Assembly: GCF_000003195.3 (NCBI RefSeq)
Contig: NC_012871.2
Coordinates: 9,721,997 to 9,785,996 of the forward strand
Length of the DNA: 64,000 nucleotides
Direction: 5' to 3'
Source: Sorghum bicolor
Taxonomy: Eukaryota > Streptophyta > Magnoliopsida > Poales > Poaceae
The translations under genes were made by a program, and so were the position numbers. Positions 35,720-46,438 of the stretch are shown in pieces (position 1 is the first letter of the stretch; each line of letters begins with the position of its first letter). The notes below the pieces were generated by a model. It worked only from the letters and a program-made list of their open reading frames with translations, did no database searches and was not told the DNA's origin.

Positions 35720-36095
35720 AACTTAGTCATAATGTTAGTAAAAACTACATGCATAGAATTGGAGTTAACAACACACATTTGCATCTTATAATCATTTACA
35801 TGCATACCATTTATCTAACACTTATAATATTTACACGCATGAGTATTTAACCTTTCAAAATTGTCTTGTCCGCAACCATCTATGGCCCCTAAAAGCATAT
35901 ATTCTTTTGTTACCATGCCTATTTTCGGCACTCTGCATCTGGATTTGGCTCCTCCATGAGGCGATGATGATGACATTGGCTCGACAATTGGTGGAGGGAG
36001 CCAGCGGCCACAACATTTACCTTTCAATACATCAATGACCTTATTGATCAATTTTTTATCTATTCCTTAGACTATTACTTGTAGCCTCTTTCCCT
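35720..36095. other. Spacer before the foldback element, nothing recognised
   Basis: No family recognised. An open frame at 35,815-36,051 on the minus strand has no known motif. Confidence 0.3.
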
Positions 36096-38252
36096 TCCTC
36101 CTCTAATTTATCCTACATGTTTGTATTGATCACCCAATGTTACCTCTCATACCCTATGTATAATATTCAATTTAACTAACTAAAATCTTGTGAATAGACT
36201 CTCACCTTGGTTATTACACCCTTGGTTGATCCATTTTGTGCCAACAATGGTGGTAACTCATCATCCACTAGGCATAGCTCCTCATAAATTTATACTCCAT
36301 GCCAGTATCACCAATCAATACCTTTTTTCTTTTGATTCGAAACTTTGTTAGTATATTATCACAAAACTCACAATCAAAACAAAAAAATGGACTAATGCAA
36401 GCTATTACTTTGTTTCATCCATTTTGTATATTTTCCTCAATTTTGTCCTTCCCAAATGCCCTCATTGTTTCCTCCGTATCACTTTGTCTATAGTACTAAT
36501 GACTGATAAGGAAGTAACAGTGACATAATGTGTACTTGAAACCTTTCACTCCATTTAAAAGCACTCTATAATGGATTTTTCCACTCGTGCCACTTCTATG
36601 GACGCATGCAGCGGCAAAGAAACGTGTCCACATGCTAAGTCTTGTGCATGCCATATCTTAATATCGTGCATAGAACCAAGCGACTTGTTCCCCCTCAGCC
36701 GCTTCTGCAGGCGTATAGAGCGCATAGGACCATGTTCGCTCATTCACATGCATGGCTTATTTCCACTCATGCTGGTCCTATAGGTGCATGCAACGGCTCA
36801 GGACAAGAATTGTGTCTGCTCATTCACACGCATGGCTTGTTCCCACTCGTGCCGCTTGTACAGGCGCATGCACTCATGCTCATTCTCATGCATGCCAAAT
36901 CTTGATATCATACATCTACATAGAACAAAGGCATAGTGAGACGGTCCAGAACATTGACATGTTACAAAGGTGGATTAATTTGTATTCAAATTATTAGTAT
37001 CATGAATAATACATGTACTAACTGTCATTCAGTGCTCTCAAATAAAAACCTTTTTGGGTTGTCAGGTATCTTATCAATAGCTCCAACCAGAAGTTGAAGT
37101 CATTGATTTAGAATGTGTTTAGATTACTCAATTCGTATACTCTACAACTTAATATGATTGAAAGGATTTTTCTTTCATGTTTTCATTATGTTGTATTAAG
37201 TTGTAGAGTATACGAATGCAGTAATCTAAACACATTCTAAATCAATGACTTCAACTTCCAGTTGGAGCTAGTTGATAAGATACCTGACAACCCAAAAAGG
37301 TTTTTATTTTAGAGCACTGGACGACGGTTAGTACATGTATTATTCATGATACTAATAATTTGAATACAAATTCATCTACCTTTGTAACATGTGAATGTTC
37401 TGGGCCGTCTCACTATGCTTTTGTTCTATGCCGATGCATGATATCAAGATTTGGTATGCATGAGAATGAGCACGCGTGCATGCGCCTGTACAAGTGGCAC
37501 GAGTGGGAACAAGTCGTGCATGTGAATGAGCAGACACATTTCTCGTCCTGAGACATTGCATGCACCTATAGGAGCGGCACGAGTGGGAATAAGTCATGCA
37601 TGTGAATGAGCGGACATGGTCCTATGCCGCTCTATACGCCTACACAAGCGATTGAGTGGGAACAAGTCGCTTGGTCCTATGCATGATATTAAGATATGGC
37701 GTGCACAAGACTTACCATGCAGACATGTTTCTATACCGCTGCATGCATCCATTTAAGTGGCACGTGTGAAAAAACAAGCCATTACAGAGTGCTTTTAAAT
37801 GAAGGGAATGGTAAGTACACATTACATCAATATTACTTCCTTGTCGGTCATTAGTATTACAGACAAAGTGATATGGAGGGAAGAAGGAAGTCATTTGGGA
37901 AGGACAAAATTCAGGACAATATGAAAAATGGAGGGAACAAGGTAATAGATTGAATTACTCTATTTTTTGTTTTGATTGTGAGTTTTGTGATGATATACTA
38001 ATGAAGTTTTGAGTCAAACGAAAAAGAGGTTTTGACTGGTGATAGTAGCATTGAGTACAAATTCATGAGGAGTTATGTCCAGTGGATGGCGAGTTATCAC
38101 CGTTGTTGGCACAAAATGGATCAACCAAAGGTGTAATAACCAAGGTGAGAGTCGATTCACAAGATTTTAGTTAGTTAAATTGATTATTATACAAAGGTTA
38201 TGAGAGGTAACATTAGGTGGTCAATACAAACATGTAGAATGACGTAGAGGAG
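36096..38252. mobile_element. 2.1-kb foldback element with arms of about 1 kb
   Basis: Giant imperfect palindrome. The left arm from CTCCTCTAATTTATCCTACA is mirrored by the right arm ending TGTAGAATGACGTAGAGGAG. The arms meet at a loop of about 39 bp (37,155-37,193) topped by a perfect 24-bp stem whose left copy starts ATTCGTATACTCTACAAC at 37,131. The middle parts of both arms are packed with CATGCATG and CACTCGTGCCGC-like submotifs. There is no transposase. Such structures are typical of foldback or long-TIR Mutator-like elements and could give hairpin RNA if transcribed. Confidence 0.85.
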
Positions 38253-38631
38253 GGGTTTGAGGATCATCCTGGCTTGCCAACCACGGCCATGGAGCGAATC
38301 CTTGACTGTGCCAAACCCATCAGGGCAACCATCAGGGTTTCCTCTTATCATGTGCTTCAAGACAATCATGTCTTTGATCTCCTAGAGCACAATGATAGTG
38401 AGGTGCCTGTGCAAGATGATGCCAATGGAAAGACTCATCTTAAGGGCCTCTCCGAGGTACCGTATTTGCTTACTTTTTCTAAATTCATGTTCTTGACTTT
38501 ATATTATCTCAGACACAAGTTTCTTTAAAATTAATCACTTAATGCAGGTTGGAATCAATTCCATTCAAGAGTTTCAAATTTTGTGTTATGGGAGTGACAA
38601 GCTCCAAAATCCAAGCATTGCTTCCAGCTAA
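38252..38631 (+). pseudogene. Kinesin motor fragment, copy A (exons 2-3)
   Basis: Exon 2 (38,252-38,456) reads GFEDHPGL, then RATIRVSSYHVLQDNHVFDL and GKTHLKGLSE. Exon 3 (38,548-38,631) reads VGINSIQEFQILCYGSDKLQ and then stops. These align with the part of a kinesin motor after the P-loop (PGL...YYEVY...DLL...LKGL...S.EEF), most like the KIN-10/KIF22 group. GT-AG intron boundaries are kept. Exon 1 is absent because the copy abuts the foldback arm. It cannot make a motor. Confidence 0.75.
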
Positions 38632-38695
38632 ACTCACACTGTGGTTGTGAGCATTAATGTAATCCTAAGTTTAGTTCAGTTTTAATTTTTTAGTT

Positions 38696-39055
38696 TGTTA
38701 GAGTTTAGCTTGGCTTGGTTGTTGTGAACCTCTCGAGCGCGTCCTTGTATTCAGGGCCACGATGTGCACTTTGTTCATGTCATGGCATTCCCTGCCGCTC
38801 AATGTTGTGGCCTCCTGTGTGGGATGGCACGCACACCGCGGGTCATGGCGAGCATGGCGTTCATGGCGAGTGACCAAGGCTAGCTTGAACACTCTTTTCC
38901 TTTATATAGTTAGAAGCTTATTGTGTATAAAAAGGTGCACTTAATACAGAAAACACTCACATGGTTGTGTACAGCCTCAAAAACATCATGTGTTCATTCT
39001 TATTCGTGAGATCGTCAATTCAAATTTGATCGCTAGAGAGAAAGTCCGGCTAACA
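38696..39055 (+). repeat. Array LTR 1
   Basis: 360 bp, TGTTAGAG to GGCTAACA, inverted ends TGTTAG/CTAACA. It is followed after two bases by a PBS-like sequence and contains the AATTGTGTATAAAAAGGTGC-type TATA region near 38,918-38,937. Nearly identical to LTRs 2 and 3. Confidence 0.75.
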
Positions 39056-39057
39056 TT

Positions 39058-39074
39058 TGGTACCAAAGCCAAGG
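39058..39074 (+). other. Primer-binding site after LTR 1
   Basis: TGGTACCAAAGCCAAGG, close to the initiator tRNA-Met PBS of copia-type elements (TGGTATCAGAGCC). It is repeated after each LTR; the diverged copy at 46,967 (TGGTACTAGAGCCAAGG) is closer to the consensus. Confidence 0.7.
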
Positions 39075-39087
39075 TACACAGTTGCCA

Positions 39088-39520
39088 TGTCTGAGTCGCC
39101 GTCTAAGAAAGAGGCAGAAAAGGGTGATGGCTCCATTGAGAAGAAGGTACCTCCATTACGTTATCCACCACATCATCACCATGGTCGCTCTCACAGTTGC
39201 CGCTCTCGCACCCAGAACACCGGGTCACGTGTCATAGAGTGCATTGTGGAGCACCCATCCATGAACATCTTGTGGCCGATGCTCACGTTATCCACTCTGA
39301 CTGGAGCAGTCTTGAGGTAGGGAGAGGGGGCAGCGGTGGTGGCTTCTTCCATCGTCCTCTGTCTCCGAGGTTCCTTGGTCGGGTGCAGGGATTTGTCCCG
39401 ACGGAGGCCCGTCAGGCTCCTTCAATGTCACCCCCATGTCCCTGATCCGACTAATCCCTCCTTGGCTTCTATTTTCTTCATCCCCATCAGCAAGGAGGCC
39501 GCTCCTTCTGGTTCTAGGTA
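39088..39520 (+). other. Short ORF region of the array unit
   Basis: Starts MSESPSKKEAEKGDGSIEKK with a His-rich and Arg/Ser-rich stretch (YPPHHHHGRSHSCRSRTQN). Open to 39,320, then interrupted. It has the position of gag but no Gag motif that I recognise. Matching regions begin at 40,748, 42,408, 44,311 and 46,996. A Pro/Ser-rich segment ending at a splice-donor-like GTATG near 39,517 follows and may be the start of the captured gene. Confidence 0.4.
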
Positions 39521-39612
39521 TGTTTGATTGCTTTTTCTCCACCTTGCTCCTTGCCAATTGTTTAAGATCTGGTCGATCTCATCATCTAAGCTGGCCATAT
39601 TTTGGCATGCAG

Positions 39613-40292
39613 AACCATGACTCCCCACAAGCAATGCTAGTACGAACTCGATTGGTGCTACCTCAGTGACAATTCGGACACTGCCATCTTTGAGAATGAG
39701 GTTAAACACCTCGTGGATAACATCTTCTGCTGCGACAGATGCAACCACGCAAGTGTAATCACTTGCAATTCTACTGCCAAAATCAACTTCATTATGGTAT
39801 ATCCACCCAATTTTTAGATTCGATGCCCACCATAAAAATTATAAGAACTGTATATTTAACTATCTTTATTTGTCTTCGACAAAGTTCACTCATGATTTAA
39901 AATTCCAATGCAGGGGTTTCAGGATCATCCTGGCTTGCACACCACAACCATGGAGCGAATCCTTGACTGTGCCAAACCCATCAGGGCAACCATCAGGGTT
40001 TCCTCTTATCATGTGCTTCAAGGCAATCATGTCTTTGATCTCCTAGAGCACAATGATAGTGAGGTGCCTGTGCAAGATGATGCCAATGGAAGGACTCATC
40101 TTAAGGGCCTCTCCGAGGTACCGTATTTGCTTACTTTTTCTAAATTCATGTTCTTAACTTTATATTATCTCAAACACAAGTTTCTCTAAAATTAATCACT
40201 TAATGCAGGTTGGAATCAATTCCATTCAAGAGTTTCAAATTTTGTGTTATGGGAGTGACAAGCTCCAAAATCCAAGCATAGCTTCCAGCTAA
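39613..40292 (+). pseudogene. Kinesin motor fragment, copy B (exons 1-3)
   Basis: Exon 1 (39,613-39,796) reads YELDWCYLSDNSDTAIFENE, then HLVDNIF and ASVITCNSTAKINFIM. The last stretch sits where the P-loop AYGxTGSGKT should be, so the ATP-binding motif is destroyed. An in-frame TAG precedes YELDW. Exon 2 is at 39,914-40,118 and exon 3 at 40,209-40,292, ending at TAA after IASS. Intron ends GT/AG are preserved. Captured gene fragment, not a working motor. Confidence 0.75.
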
Positions 40293-40356
40293 ACTCACAC
40301 TGTGGTTGTGAGCATTAATGTAATCCTAAGTTAAGTTCAGTTTTAATTTTTTAGTT

Positions 40357-40715
40357 TGTTAGAGTTTAGCTTGGCTTGGTTGTTGTGAACCTCTCAAGTG
40401 CGTCCTTGTATTCAGGGCCACGATGTGCACTTTGTTCATGTCGTGGCATTCCCTGCCGCTCAATGTTGTGGCCTCGTGTGTGGGATGGCACGCACACCGC
40501 GGGTCATGGCGAGCATGGCGTTCATGGCGAGTGACCAAGGCTAGCTTGAACACTCTTTTCCTTTCTATAGTTAGAAGCTTATTGTGTATAAAAAGGTGCA
40601 CTTAATAGAGAAAACACTCACATGGTTGTGTACAGCATGAAAAACATCATGTGTTCTTCTTATTCGTGAGATCGTCAATTCAAATTTGATCGCTAGAGAG
40701 AAAGTCCGGCTAACA
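40357..40715 (+). repeat. Array LTR 2
   Basis: 359 bp, TGTTAG to CTAACA. It differs from LTR 1 at only a handful of positions (for example CTCAAGTGCG against CTCGAGCGCG). Followed by the same PBS-like motif. Confidence 0.75.
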
Positions 40716-41271
40716 TTTGGTACCAAAGCCAAGGTACACTGTTGCCATGTCTGAGTCGCCGTCTAAGAAAGAGGCAGAAAAGGGTGATGGCTCCATTGAG
40801 AAGAAGGTACCTCCATTGCGTTATCCACCACATCATCACCATGGTCGCTCTCATAGTTGCCGCTCTCGCACCCAGAACACCAGGTCACGTGTCATAGAGT
40901 GCATTGTGGAGCACCCATCCATGAACATCTTGTGGCCGATGCTCACGTTACCCACTCTGACTGGAGCACTCTTGAGGGAGGGAGAGGGGGTAGCGGTGGT
41001 GGCTTCTTCCATCGTCCTCTGTCTCCGAGGTTCCTTGGTCGGGTGTAGGGATTTGTCCCGGCGGAGGCCCGTCAGGCTCCTTCAATGTCACCCCCATGTC
41101 CCTGATCGACTAATCCCTCCTTGGCTTCTATTTTCTTCATCCCCATCAGCAAGGAGGCCGCTCCTTCTGGTTCTAGGTATGTTTGATTGCTTTTTCTCCA
41201 CCTTGCTCCTTGCCAATTGTTTAAGATCTGGTCGATCTCATCATCTAAGCTGGCCATACTTTGGCATGCAG

Positions 41272-41951
41272 AACCATGACTCCCCACAAGAAATGCTAGT
41301 ACGAACTCGATTGGTGCTACCTCAATGACAATTCGGACACTGCCATCTTTGAGAATGAGGTTAAACACCTCGTGGATAACATCTTCTGCTGCGACAGATG
41401 CAACCACGCAAGTGTAATCACTTGCAATTCTACTGCCAAAATCAACTTCATTATGGTATATCCACCCAATTTTTAGATTCGATGCCCACCATAAAAATTA
41501 TAAGAACTGTATATTTAACTATCTTTTTTTGTCTTCGACAAAGTTCACTCATGATTTAAAATTCCAATACAGGGGTTTGAGGATCATCCTGGCTTGCTCA
41601 CCACGGCCATGGAGCGAGTCCTTGACTGTGCCAAACCCGTCAGGGCAACCATCAGGGTTTCCTCTTATCTTGTGCTTCAAGACAATCATGTCTTTGATCT
41701 CCTAGAGCACAATGATAGTGAGGTGCCTGTGCAAGATGATGCCAATGGAAGGACTCATCTTAAGGGCCTCTCCAAGGTACCGTATTTGCTTACTTTTTCT
41801 AAATTCATGTTCTTGACTTTATATTATCTCAAACACAAGTTTCTCTAAAATTAATCACTTAATGCAGGTTGGAATCAATTCCATTCAAGAGTTTCAAATT
41901 TTGTGTTATGGGAGTGACAAGCTCCAAAATCCAAGCATAGCTTCCAGCTAA
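41272..41951 (+). pseudogene. Kinesin motor fragment, copy C (exons 1-3)
   Basis: Same three-exon structure and same lesions as copy B (stop before YELDW, degenerate P-loop, stop after IASS). It has private changes such as SSYLVLQD and LKGLSK. The near-identity to copies A and B indicates recent amplification. Confidence 0.75.
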
Positions 41952-42015
41952 ACTCACACTGTGGTTGTGAGCATTTATGTAATCCTAAGTTTAGTTCAGT
42001 TTTAATTTTTTAGTT

Positions 42016-42375
42016 TGTTAGAGTTTAGCTTGGCTTGGTTGTTGTGAACCTCTCGAGCGCGTCCTTGTATTCAGGGCCACGATGTGCACTTTGTTCATGT
42101 CGTGGCATTCCCTGCCGCTCAATGTTGTGGCCTCGTGTGTCGGATGGCACGCACACCGTGGGTCATGGCGAGCATGGCGTTCATGGCGAGTGACCAAGGC
42201 TAGCTTGAACACTCTTTTCCTTTCTGTAGTTAGAAGCTTATTGTGTATAAAAAGGTGCACTTAATACAGGAAACACTCACATGGTTGTGTACAGCATAAA
42301 AAACATCATGTGTTCATTCTTATTCGTGAGATCGTCAATTCAAATTTGATCGCTAGAGAGAAAGTCCGGCTAACA
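42016..42375 (+). repeat. Array LTR 3
   Basis: 360 bp, TGTTAG to CTAACA, near-identical to LTRs 1 and 2. Confidence 0.75.
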
Positions 42376-42931
42376 TTTGGTACCAAAGCCAAGGTACACT
42401 GTTGCCATGTCTGAGTCGCCGTCTAAGAAAGAGGCAGAAAAGGGTGATGGCTCCATTGAGAAGAAGGTACCTCCATTGCGTTATCCACCACATCATCACC
42501 ATGGTCGCTCTCATAGTTGCCGCTCTCGCACCCAGAACACCAGGTCACGTGTCATAGAGTGCATTGTGGAGCACCCATCCATGAACATCTTGTGGCCGAT
42601 GCTCACGTTACCCACTCTGACTGGAGCAGTCTTGAGGCAGGGAGAGGGGACAGCGGTAGTGGCTTCTTCCATCGTCCTCTGTCTCCGAGGTTCCTTGGTC
42701 GGGTGCAAGGATTTGTCCCGGCGGAGGCCCGTCAGGCTCCTTCAATGTCACCCCCATGTCCCTGATCCGACTAATCCCTCCTTGGCTTCTATTTTCTTCA
42801 TCCCCATCAGCAAGGAGGCCGCTCCTTCTGGTTCTAGGTATGTTTGATTGCTTTTTCTCCACCTTGCTCCTTGCAAATTGTTTAAGATCTGGTCGATCTC
42901 ATCATCTAAGCTGGCCATATTTGTCATGCAG

Positions 42932-43268
42932 AACCATGAGTCCCCACAAGCAATGCTAGTACGAACTCGATTGGTGCTACCTCAGTGACAATTCGGACAC
43001 TGCCATCTTTGAGAATGAGGTTAAACACCTCGTGGATAACATCTTCTGCTGCGACAGATGCAACCACGCAAGTGTAATCACTTGCAATTCTACTGCCAAA
43101 ATCAACTTCATTATGGTATATCCACCCAATTTTTAGATTCGATGCCCACCAAAAAAATTATAAGAACTGTATATTTAAATATCTTTTTTTGTCTTCGACA
43201 AAGTTCACTCATGATTTAAAATTCCAATGCAGGGGTTTGAGGATCATCCTGGCTTGCTCACCATGGCC
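42932..43268 (+). pseudogene. Kinesin motor fragment, copy D, truncated in exon 2
   Basis: Exon 1 at 42,932-43,115. Exon 2 begins at 43,233 but is cut after about 36 bp at ATGGCCAT, where it joins a copy of the foldback arm. The junction shares the bases CAT with both partners. Confidence 0.75.
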
Positions 43269-43467
43269 ATTGAGTACAAATTCATGAGGAGTTATGTCCA
43301 GTGGATGGCGAGTTATCACCGTTGTTGGCACAAAATGGATCAACCAAGGGTGTAATAACCAAGGTGAGAGTCGATTCACAAGATTTTAGTTAGTTAAATT
43401 GATTATTATACAAAGGTTATGAGAGGTAACATTAGGTGGTCAATACAAACATGTAGAATGACGTAGA
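43269..43467 (+). repeat. Second copy of the foldback right-arm end
   Basis: About 199 bp nearly identical to 38,052-38,247 (TGAGTACAAATTCATGAGG through GACGTAGAGG). In both places it is followed directly by kinesin exon 2. Confidence 0.85.
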
Positions 43468-43475
43468 GGGGGAAG

Positions 43476-43875
43476 GGGTTTGAGGATCATCCTGGCTTGC
43501 TCACCACGGCCATGGAGCGAATCCTTGACTGTGCCAAACCCATCAGGGCAACCATCAGGGTTTCCCCTTATCATGTGCTTCAAGACAATCATGTCTTTGA
43601 TCTCCTAGAGCACAATGATAATGAGGTGCCTGTGCAAGATGATGCCAATGGAAGGACTCATCTTAAGGGCCTCTCCGAGGTACCGTATTTGCTTACTTTT
43701 TATAAATTCATGTTTTTGACTTTATATTATCTCAGACACAAGTTTCTCTAAAATTAATCACTTAATGCAGGTTGGAATTAATTTCATTCATGAGTTTCAG
43801 AATTTGTGTTATGGGAGTGACAAGCTCCAAAATCCCACCATAGCTTCTAGCCAAACTAGTGGACACCGTGGTTGA
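43476..43875 (+). pseudogene. Kinesin motor fragment, copy E
   Basis: Exon 2 at 43,476-43,679 and exon 3 at 43,771-43,875. Exon 3 is longer than in A-C and reads on through ASSQTSGHRG before its stop, so this copy keeps more of the original gene. It resembles A-C closely in exon 2 and more weakly beyond exon 3. Confidence 0.7.
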
Positions 43876-43924
43876 GCTTTAATGTAATCCTAAGCCCACT
43901 TCAGTTTTAGTTTCTTTTTTAGTT

Positions 43925-44278
43925 TGTTAGAGTTGAGCTCGGCTTGGTTGTTGTGAACCTCTTGAGCGCGTCCTTGTATTCAGGGCCATGACGTCCACTT
44001 TGTTCACGTCGTGGCAGTGCCTGTCGCTCAATCCAAGTTGTGGCCTAATCCATGGAATGGAACGCACACCATGGGTCATGGCGAGCATGGCGTGCATGGC
44101 AGGTGACCGAGGCTAGCTTGGCCACTCTATAGTTACAAGCTCATTGTGTATAAAAAGGTGCACTTAATACAGAAAACGCTAACACGGTTATGTAGAGCAC
44201 CAAAAACATCATGTGTTCATTCTTGTTTGTGAGATCGTAAGTTCAATTCCGATCACCGAAGAGAAAGTCCAGCTGACA
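43925..44278 (+). repeat. Array LTR 4 (diverged)
   Basis: 354 bp, TGTTAGAGTTGAGCTCGGC to CAGCTGACA, followed by TTTGGTACCAAAGCC. It carries many substitutions relative to LTRs 1-3 and so belongs to an older subfamily. Confidence 0.65.
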
Positions 44279-44847
44279 TTTGGTACCAAAGCCTAGGCAC
44301 ACCATTGCCATGTCCGAGTCACCGTCCAAGGAGGCAGAAAAGGGCGATGGCTCCAGCGAGAAGAACGTCATCACCATGGCCGCTCTTACAGTCACCGCTC
44401 TCACAGTCACCGCTCTCGCACCTGGGTCGCTGGGTCACGCGTCATAAAGCGCATTGTGGAGCACCCATCTACAAACATCTCATGGGCGATGCTCACGCAG
44501 ACCAATTACCCACTCTGACTGGAGCAGTCCTGAGGTAAGGAGAGGGGGCAGCGGCTTCTTCCATCGCCCTTTGTCTCTGAGGTTTCTTGGTCGAGTGTAG
44601 AGATTTGTCCCGGGCCTCAGGCTCCTTCCATGTCACCCCTCGTGTCCCTGATCCAGCTAATCCCTCCTTGGCTTCTATTTTATTCATCCCCATCAGCAAG
44701 GAGGCCGCTCCTTCTAGATCCAGGTACGTTTGATTGCATTTCCTCCACCTTTGTCCTTGCCGATTATTTAAGTTCCGGTCAATCTCATCAACTAAGCTGG
44801 CCATATTTGGCCTGTAGAACCATGACTCCCCACAAGCAATACTTTCA

Positions 44848-45519
44848 TAAAGTATACACATATCATTTGTTTTCTAAATATTTTTATTATAAAAATAGGA
44901 GGTCAAAGTGTGTTTGTAGATCATGTCGCTAAACTAAAGAACTTCTAAATCCTATATATATGGAGGGAGTATATTGATGAGGGATCGAGTGAACGGCCAG
45001 TCGGCTGTGACTGAGTCACACCTAACCATGACACAACGCACCCACGATCGATGATTGTTGCATGCACACCGTGCATTAAAAAAAACTAATGCATGCAGCC
45101 ATCAAACACGAGACCCCAAGCTAGCGCACCTTTCCCACCTCTATCTAAGACCCCAAGGGCTAGGGGGCAAAGAGAGCGCCGCCATCCGAGACACTGAGCT
45201 CCACCGTCAAAGACCCAGCCTGCCTCGGATCGGCTGATCGTCAAAGCATACGCCGCTACCGCCTGAGACTCCAAAGTTCGTCGCTTGGCTGCCGAAGACC
45301 TGCCTACCTCGATCGTTGGATCCGATCTTTCTGTTCCTGTGTTTCTTCTTCTGTTTGGTCTTGATCTGTGATAATGGCAACAACTTTTGGACGACTATGC
45401 AGCTGATTTTGATCTGTTTATTATTGGTATGCCCTTTTTCAAGGATAAGTGTGTACGAGTGGAGTTGGCCCAACATCTTTGTCTCGATACCGACGGCTGA
45501 TCACGCTCCAATCTAGGTG
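44848..45519 (+). other. Insertion within kinesin exon 1, upstream part
   Basis: Sequence absent from units B-D. It interrupts the exon after CCCCACAAGCAAT. It includes an AT-rich stretch ending near GGAGGGAGTAT (44,974), like one end of a Stowaway-type MITE, then GC-richer DNA that could be the 5' leader of the GEX1 fragment. A hydrophobic signal-peptide-like frame (FCLFIIG region) appears near 45,370-45,430. Confidence 0.4.
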
Positions 45520-45816
45520 GATGGCACGATGGGTGCGGGTGACTTCGCAATGGTTGACACCAATAACCATAAAGAAGCGCTCAAGCTGGTGGAGGAGGCG
45601 CAAAGCAAGATTGCGTGGCCAAGGACCTGCTAGCAATGGGCTTATCAGAAACTCTTCGCTAGCTGTGTCGACATCATGGCTGATGAGGACAAGCGTTCGC
45701 GTCTGGCGTGGTATCTCAGCGATTGTTACTAGGAGGACTCCGGACGGTTGCCCTTGCCATCGTGTCCAGAGGGCTCCAAGATGTCATGTTGCCGTAAAAA
45801 GCTTATCGAATCCGAG
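45520..45816 (+). pseudogene. GEX1-like (gamete nuclear-fusion protein) fragment
   Basis: Plus-strand frame starting after a CTAG acceptor: KEALKLVEEAQSKIAWP, QWAYQKLFASCVDIMADEDK, RSRLAWYLSDCY, EDSGRLPLPSCPEGSKMSCC, RKKLIESED. These blocks match the cysteine-rich N-terminal part of plant GEX1/Brambleberry proteins, nuclear-membrane proteins needed for karyogamy, as I remember the family (NSCW.NAYQ.LFA.C; LAWHLSDCFQ.DSGRPPFP). Two in-frame stops replace conserved residues after WPRTC and SDCY. The fragment ends at ESED and is joined out of frame to kinesin exon 1. Not functional. Confidence 0.6.
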
Positions 45817-45819
45817 GAT

Positions 45820-46438
45820 ACTACAAACTCGATTGGTGCTACCTCAATGATAATTCGAACATTGACATCTTTGAGAATGAGGTTAAACACCTCGTGGATA
45901 ACATCTTTTGTTGCGATGATGCAACCACGCAAGTGTAATAACTTGCGGTTCTAGTGCTCAAACCCACTTCATTATGGTATGTCCACCCAATATTTAAATC
46001 TGATACCCATCATAATCCTTTTTGTCTTCAAAAAAGTTCACTCATGATTCAAAATTCCAATGCAGGGTTTGAGGATCATCCTGGCTTGCTCACTATGGCA
46101 TGGAGCGAATCCTTGACTACACCAAACCCATCGGGGCAACCATCAGGGTTTCCTCTTATCATGTGCTTCAAGACAATCATGTCTTACATCTCCTAGAGCA
46201 CAATGATAGTGAGGTGCTTGTGCAAAACGATGCCAATGGAAGGACACATCTTAAGGGCCTCTCTGAGGTACCGTATTTGCTTACTTTTTTCTAAATTTAT
46301 GTTCTTCTCTGAAATTAATCACTTAATGCAGGTTGGAATCAATTCCATTCAAGAGTTTCAGAATTTGTGTTATGGGAGTGACAAGCTCCAAAATCCCACC
46401 ATAGCTTCCAGCCAAACTAGTGGACACCGTGGTTCAAC
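45820..46438 (+). pseudogene. Kinesin motor fragment, copy F
   Basis: Exon 1 from about 45,820 (YKLDWCYLNDNSN, IFENEVKHLVDNIFCC). Exon 2 at 46,066-46,267 has lost one G at its start, shifting the frame. Exon 3 at 46,332-46,438 includes QNPTIASSQTSGHRG. The YKLDW start is open upstream, unlike B-D, so F is the oldest-looking copy. The P-loop region is lost. Confidence 0.65.

Noticed and set aside
39288..39748. Minus-strand frames in the array units (for example the about 106-111-codon frames)
   Set aside because: They run antisense to the kinesin exons and short ORF, and recur in each unit only because the unit does.
38252..43240. Interpretation of the 1.66-kb array as a CRISPR-like or satellite repeat
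   Set aside because: Units are long, contain LTR ends, a PBS and exon structure, and have no short repeat-spacer pattern.
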